A stretch of DNA of 64,000 nucleotides, taken from contig SHND01000056.1 of the NCBI GenBank assembly GCA_004295045.1, forward strand, positions 1-64,000. The letters are read 5' to 3'. The translations under genes and the position numbers were made by a program. Positions 59,861 to 64,000 of this stretch are shown here, piece by piece. This stretch comes from Chloroflexota bacterium. GTDB lineage: Bacteria; Chloroflexota; Anaerolineae; UBA4142; SHND01. Each line of letters starts with the position of its first letter. The stretch's first letter is position 1. The notes below the pieces were generated by a model. That model was not told where the DNA came from. It made no database searches and worked only from the letters and a program-made list of their open reading frames with translations.

Positions 59861-61248
59861 GCGACCCATCCCCACATTAAGAACTGCGCGCACAGATACA
59901 AATTCAAAGGCACGCAAACGTACACCACCGCGCGTTCAACCCAACGATTCTTACTCCAATACGCAAGCAGCATCATTAAAGGAAACAATGTCAAGACGTA
60001 GCGCGTCATGCTGTTTAGCGGTTGCGTGTCCACGTAACGCAGCATCACAATGAGAACTGTTGCCGCGCCATACAATGCAAATGACTTGGGCAAAATGTTC
60101 CAGCCCCGCACCAAGACAAAAATCGCCAGCGCCGTCACCACAAGATTCAAAACATCCGCGATCAAAAATTTTCCCGCAGCGATAGTTTGAATCGCATAGA
60201 AGACATTGTCCCACGGCGGCGCAAGATGCGCATTCAACTGCGGCTCATTCGTCGGCAGGACATTTTCGCCACCGACCGCCGCGCGCAAAAGCAAGTAATA
60301 CGCGCCCGCTGCGACGGGCAGCGCGAGCATCATTATTTGCGCGAACGGAATTTTTCTCTCGGCGCGAACCGTTTTCCAGGCGAAATACGCCAGCGGGACA
60401 AACAATGCAATGCCTTGCAGACGCGTCAAAATTCCGAGAAACGCAAAAAAGCCCGCCCACGCCCAACGTTCACGCTCCAATGCGTCGAAACACAACAGCG
60501 AGAGCAGCAAAAACAGAGATTCGGAATACGCGGTAAAAAAGAAAAACGCTGTCGGAAACAAAATCGTAATGACCACGGCGCGCCGCGCCACGCTTGTGCC
60601 GCGCCAACGTTCCGTGATGCGATACATCAAGCCCAAGCTCCATACGAGCGCAAGCTGCGAAATCAACCAGCCCGCAAAGAAATAGCGTTCCCCAAAAATC
60701 TTTCCCAACACACTCACAAGCAAAGGATAGAACGGCGGAAAATGAATTGCGCCGGCGTTCGCCTCGTATCCCTTTTCCGCAATCGCTTGATACCACAACA
60801 CATCGAACCGCTGCCACATTCCGAACCAGCCGCGTTCGGGCTGCACACCGCGATACGGAAACACATCCTCGACGTTGTACTCCGCCGCTCTTAATTTTGA
60901 TCCTGCCAACGCGCCGCTCATCGCGCGACCCTCGCGCAGCGACCACACACTCCCCGTCTCGCTATCCGTCGCCGTTCCGTCATTGTTATTGCGAAAGGTC
61001 AGCACGCGTTCGCCGACTTGGCGCGCGTACACAAAACGCTCACTCGTTTGCAAATCAAAAAATGCAACCACAGGCGCCCCGAACAGATTCAAATTCTGCA
61101 AGACAGAGGGGAAGAGGAACAGCACGACGAGCGACCACAGCGTGTACACGATGCGCGCGCCGACGTATACGCCAATCGCCCAGCGCCATGCCGAGTCTAT
61201 CGCACGCACGCGGGTCTGCACATGCGTCACCAGCGAATTAGCCGACAC
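59857..61248 (-). CDS. PIG-V-like mannosyltransferase with a DUF3179-like insertion
   Basis: 463 aa from a GTG. The PIG-V core is clear: WQRFDVLWYQAIAEKGY, FPPFYPLLVSVLG and FPTAFFFFTAYSESLFL. Between helix 1 and that core is an extra region of about 85 residues (about 60-140) with YARQVGERVLTFRNN, DSETGSVWSLREGRAMSG and ALAGSKL, which matches the pattern of DUF3179 proteins (GE-LxF, D-x-TGS-W, GxLAG). The other PIG-V-like gene in the window lacks it. It overlaps the next gene by 11 bp. Confidence 0.8.
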   Translation of the reverse strand: MSANSLVTHVQTRVRAIDSAWRWAIGVYVGARIVYTLWSLVVLFLFPSVLQNLNLFGAPVVAFFDLQTSERFVYARQVGERVLTFRNNNDGTATDSETGSVWSLREGRAMSGALAGSKLRAAEYNVEDVFPYRGVQPERGWFGMWQRFDVLWYQAIAEKGYEANAGAIHFPPFYPLLVSVLGKIFGERYFFAGWLISQLALVWSLGLMYRITERWRGTSVARRAVVITILFPTAFFFFTAYSESLFLLLSLLCFDALERERWAWAGFFAFLGILTRLQGIALFVPLAYFAWKTVRAERKIPFAQIMMLALPVAAGAYYLLLRAAVGGENVLPTNEPQLNAHLAPPWDNVFYAIQTIAAGKFLIADVLNLVVTALAIFVLVRGWNILPKSFALYGAATVLIVMLRYVDTQPLNSMTRYVLTLFPLMMLLAYWSKNRWVERAVVYVCVPLNLYLCAQFLMWGWVA

Positions 61249-62461
61249 GCTGCTCCTTTACCATCGCCCCGCGCGCGGGCAGCCATGTGCGAGCGTAAAA
61301 AGCGACATACGCCAATGTCGTGAGTATCACCGCTGTCGTCGTCGCAATCGGCGCCTCCAAATTCCCGGAGAGCGTCGTCAAAAAGACTGCCCATGGCAAA
61401 ATCACCACCACCGACGCGGCGAGGACCGCCCACCACCCGCGGCGCGCGCGCTGCAGCACGGCGAACCAGTGAATCCACGCGATGAGCAAAAGCGTCTGGT
61501 CTGTCGTCGCCGTGCGCACCATCGCCAGCGTCGTAATCAACATCGCCAATTCGAGTGTGGGGATGAATCCGATCAAGTCGGCGCGAATTGTGCGCGCCGT
61601 GCGATAAATCAACATCACGAGCAAGAGCAAAGTCCCAAGCCACGCGGTCATGCCCGCAACAGACGCAGGCAAAAATGTTTCGCACAGCACTTGAAGGGGC
61701 GGACCGATCGAAATGTACTTTTGGTACGCCGTCACCGCGCCGATGAACTCGAAAATCCAGTTCGGCACGAATAACATGGCAGCGATACTCATCGCGCCCA
61801 GCATCAATGCGAACGCGCCAACAACGCGCCAACGTTTGTGCCACGCGCACCACACGAGCAGACACGCGACCATTAGTACGGCGATGTGCGGCTTGACCAT
61901 GCTGAACGACAACACAACGCCTGCCCAGCCATCAAAACCGCGCGCAATGAGAAAAAGCGTGAACGCGAAACTGGCAAAGAGCAGCAGCGTGTATTGTCCC
62001 AGAAACAGTCCGCGCAGTGTGGGATAGAACGCGAGGACAAAGAGGAGCAAGCCCGCCAAAACGAACGGCGTCAGGCGCAATTCAAACAGCCGCGCTGTAA
62101 TGATGCCCGCCGCGCAGACGGCGAGGACGAGCAACGCAATCCACAGCGATTCTGCCGCGGCGTAATCGAATGGGACGAACGGTGCGGCAAGGAATGCCGC
62201 ATACAGTGGATAAGCAAAGGCGACTTGATCTTCGTCGGGACGCGCCAACCGTCCGTACATGCCCATCTGAATTTCGCGCGTCGCCTCCGCCGAGTATGGG
62301 TCCAATCCGCGCGTAAAAAGCAGCCGCGCGCCCATCCAGCGCGAAAAAAAATCGTTCGCGCCCGGCGTTTGCGTTGCAACGTTTGTGTAAAAACCGAAAG
62401 CGAGCGCGGCATACAATATGAGGATGCCGATTCCGGTGAGAATAATTTGATAAAGGCGCAT
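61238..62461 (-). CDS. DUF2029/GT87-like membrane glycosyltransferase
   Basis: 407 aa with about ten helices. The first loop has GANDFFSRWMGARLLFTRGLDPYS (in part: GANDFFSRWMGARLL), including the Asp expected in GT87. FAYPLYAAFLAAPF and VLSFSMVKPHIAVLM (MVKP, as the FKP motif) follow. It is adjacent to two similar proteins on the same strand, suggesting duplication. Confidence 0.8.
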   Translation of the reverse strand: MRLYQIILTGIGILILYAALAFGFYTNVATQTPGANDFFSRWMGARLLFTRGLDPYSAEATREIQMGMYGRLARPDEDQVAFAYPLYAAFLAAPFVPFDYAAAESLWIALLVLAVCAAGIITARLFELRLTPFVLAGLLLFVLAFYPTLRGLFLGQYTLLLFASFAFTLFLIARGFDGWAGVVLSFSMVKPHIAVLMVACLLVWCAWHKRWRVVGAFALMLGAMSIAAMLFVPNWIFEFIGAVTAYQKYISIGPPLQVLCETFLPASVAGMTAWLGTLLLLVMLIYRTARTIRADLIGFIPTLELAMLITTLAMVRTATTDQTLLLIAWIHWFAVLQRARRGWWAVLAASVVVILPWAVFLTTLSGNLEAPIATTTAVILTTLAYVAFYARTWLPARGAMVKEQRVG

Positions 62462-62492
62462 GAGCTAAATCCCCGCAAGCCAAGCAAAAGTG

Positions 62493-63764
62493 TCAAGCAA
62501 CGAAGGTCACATCTTTTCTGAATTTTTCTTTCGCCCACCAGAGCAAAAGTATCGCAATCAACAACGTGGGATAAATTTGCCACAGCGCCTTCCACGCATC
62601 CGGCGCGGTGACTTCCGCAGAACGCAGTCCCAGCCAGAGCAACCAAGGAATCCACATGAGAATGATCCATGCCCAAATGCCCCACCACTGTTCCCGCCAA
62701 TGCCACCCTAGCCACAGTAACACGAATAGAAACATTGTCAGATCATACTCGAGAGAGTGCGGCATCACGATCAGATTCAGACTCAGCGCACCGAATAACG
62801 CCAACCAGGGGAAATTTGATTCACTCCAGAGTGCGACGATGCCAATCCCCCAGAGCGCAAAACTGCTTACGAGCCATAACATTCCCGGAACGGTCAAGAT
62901 TTCGCGCGCCGACCAAGCCAAATCAATGCTTGAATTGATTTGTTCATACACCTGACTCTGATTCAAAAAATCGGGAATCCACCAACCGATGCGCAGGAAG
63001 GTAATCAAAAGCATCAAAGCGAGCGTGACGCCGAACCCAATCACGATCCGATAGCGTTTCCAGCGCAGCGCCCAGAGACAAATAATAATTGGCAGGAACA
63101 ATCCAATTGAGGGCTTGACCGTTGCGAACGCGAGGAGACATCCTGCCAAGCCATCGCGCTGATTGAGCATCAACGCGATGGCGCCAAATCCAAACGCCAG
63201 AATGAGCAGCGGATATTGACCGCTAAGAATGGAAGATAGAGCGGGCAGGTAAAAGAGTCCGGTGAGCAACACAATTCCCCACACGAACGGCGCGGGACGA
63301 AGCGTGGGCAGCAAACTCCAAACAATCATCAGGGTGAGCAAGATGGACGTCAGAATCGCGCACCACAGCACGCCAACCCACTCTAACGGCACGACAAGCA
63401 ACGGCGTCAGCACAAATACGAGCTGCGCCGGATATTGAAACAAATACGTCACCTCGCCGGTGCGGCGCGGACGACCATAGATGAGCTGCTCCGCCTCACG
63501 CTGAATCTCTGGCGCATACGGCGACTGTCCTTGCCAAAAGGCGCGCGTGCCAATCAAGCGCGGATAGAGGTCTGCGCCAAAAAGCAAATAATTTGCCTGA
63601 CTCCCTCTGAACAATGTGAACACGCCCAGCCCAATCAACAAGCACAAGCTCAGGCACGCAACGAGCTGCGCCAAACGCAACTGATTGAATGGATGTTTTG
63701 CGTCCGGTTCAGTTGGGCGGCTAACCATTGGCATTGCGTTTATGTTCATGCTTTTGCTTTGCAA
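62493..63764 (-). CDS. DUF2029/GT87-like membrane glycosyltransferase
   Basis: 423 aa, about ten helices. Motifs parallel the gene at 61238: FGADLYPRLIGTRAFWQGQSPY in the first loop, FQYPAQLVFVLTPL and LLAFATVKPSIGLFLP. The C-terminus is LWWAKEKFRKDV. The start is about 30 codons before the first helix (MQSKSMNINAMPM). Confidence 0.8.
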   Translation of the reverse strand: MQSKSMNINAMPMVSRPTEPDAKHPFNQLRLAQLVACLSLCLLIGLGVFTLFRGSQANYLLFGADLYPRLIGTRAFWQGQSPYAPEIQREAEQLIYGRPRRTGEVTYLFQYPAQLVFVLTPLLVVPLEWVGVLWCAILTSILLTLMIVWSLLPTLRPAPFVWGIVLLTGLFYLPALSSILSGQYPLLILAFGFGAIALMLNQRDGLAGCLLAFATVKPSIGLFLPIIICLWALRWKRYRIVIGFGVTLALMLLITFLRIGWWIPDFLNQSQVYEQINSSIDLAWSAREILTVPGMLWLVSSFALWGIGIVALWSESNFPWLALFGALSLNLIVMPHSLEYDLTMFLFVLLWLGWHWREQWWGIWAWIILMWIPWLLWLGLRSAEVTAPDAWKALWQIYPTLLIAILLLWWAKEKFRKDVTFVA

Positions 63765-63809
63765 ATCATTTTATCAATTTAGAAATCGCGCGCGGCTTGA
63801 TTTCCAACT

Positions 63810-64000
63810 TTATAAATCGGCCGTGACTTGAACATTTCCCGACTGCGTTGATACCGCATCCAATGCTGCCGCGCGCGCCGCGACACTCGACTTTTTGCGC
63901 AGCCACGCTAACCAAATCAGCGTAACACACAGCAAAATACTCGGATAAAACATCCAGACCCCTCGCCACCACAATTCAATCAACCCACCGGTCATGCTTA
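63810..64000 (-). CDS. C-terminal fragment of a membrane protein, probably GT87-like (cut by window edge)
   Basis: The frame is open from the window edge to the stop at 63810, 63 codons. One helix (about WMFYPSILLCVTLIWLAWL, in part FYPSILLCVTLIWLAW) is followed by RKK and an Ala/Ser-rich cytoplasmic tail. The end of the neighbouring GT87-like protein has the same layout (YPTLLIAILLLWWAKEK). An ATG at 63995 could also start a 61-aa ORF, but the larger-gene reading is more likely. Confidence 0.6.
   Translation of the reverse strand, partial: SMTGGLIELWWRGVWMFYPSILLCVTLIWLAWLRKKSSVAARAAALDAVSTQSGNVQVTADL

Overview
The window looks like a chromosomal segment of a Chloroflexota-type bacterium (Anaerolineae-like is my best guess from gene content and protein style; no rRNA is present to confirm it). 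Supporting signs are a complete division and cell-wall cluster headed by mraZ, a B12-dependent class II ribonucleotide reductase beside nrdR, a PdtaS/ANTAR-type two-component pair, many PIG-V-like and DUF2029-like membrane glycosyltransferases, and oxygen-dependent tyrosine breakdown, which implies an aerobic or microaerobic life. GC content is moderate and most genes lie on the minus strand. Several promoters match the sigma-70 consensus exactly.

Layout. (1) 1-8.2 kb, minus strand: tuf (5' part), fusA, rpsG and rpsL, preceded by rpoB. A consensus promoter sits between rpoB and rpsL, and rpoC is not in its usual place. (2) 8.2-18 kb: a polyprenol-phosphate mannosyltransferase and a large membrane protein (plus), an ANTAR response regulator with its histidine kinase, tRNA-Pro(GGG), class II nrdJ, nrdR, and three small membrane proteins of which two are Yip1-like paralogues. 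(3) 18.4-37.6 kb, minus strand: the dcw cluster in the order mraZ, rsmH, ftsL-like, ftsI, a 110-aa unknown, murF, mraY, a two-gene nucleotidyltransferase module, murD, ftsW, murG, murC, a membrane protein, murB, ddl, ftsQ, ftsA, a small membrane ORF, ftsZ. Expression probably starts at an mraZ promoter carrying three MraZ boxes; ftsZ has its own consensus promoter. murE is absent. (4) 37.6-40 kb, plus: a zinc-ribbon coiled-coil protein and an ECF sigma factor with a membrane partner. (5) 40.1-46.3 kb, minus: a tyrosine catabolic operon (aminotransferase, hppD, hmgA, an uncharacterised 306-aa protein, fah, a DUF167 protein) with no recognisable maleylacetoacetate isomerase. (6) 46.4-50 kb: a membrane protein, NUDIX hydrolase and recJ (minus), and fmt (plus). 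(7) 50-64 kb: ten polytopic membrane proteins, mostly lipid-linked-sugar glycosyltransferases, plus a sensor-like protein that has an extracytoplasmic domain but no output domain.

The least explained structure is a set of degenerate short tandem arrays (units of 6-9 bp, mostly 7) in intergenic gaps on the minus-strand side. Each array has its own unit. Several fold back as inverted arrays, and at five places (fusA, the response regulator, ftsQ, ftsL, hppD) the stop codon of the upstream gene lies inside a repeat unit. One array lies inside the murB coding sequence. Other items worth a second look are the nucleotidyltransferase pair inside dcw, a run of ten G at the ftsW/murG overlap, the structured rpoB leader, the unknown protein in the tyrosine operon, and a DUF3179-like insertion in a PIG-V-like enzyme.
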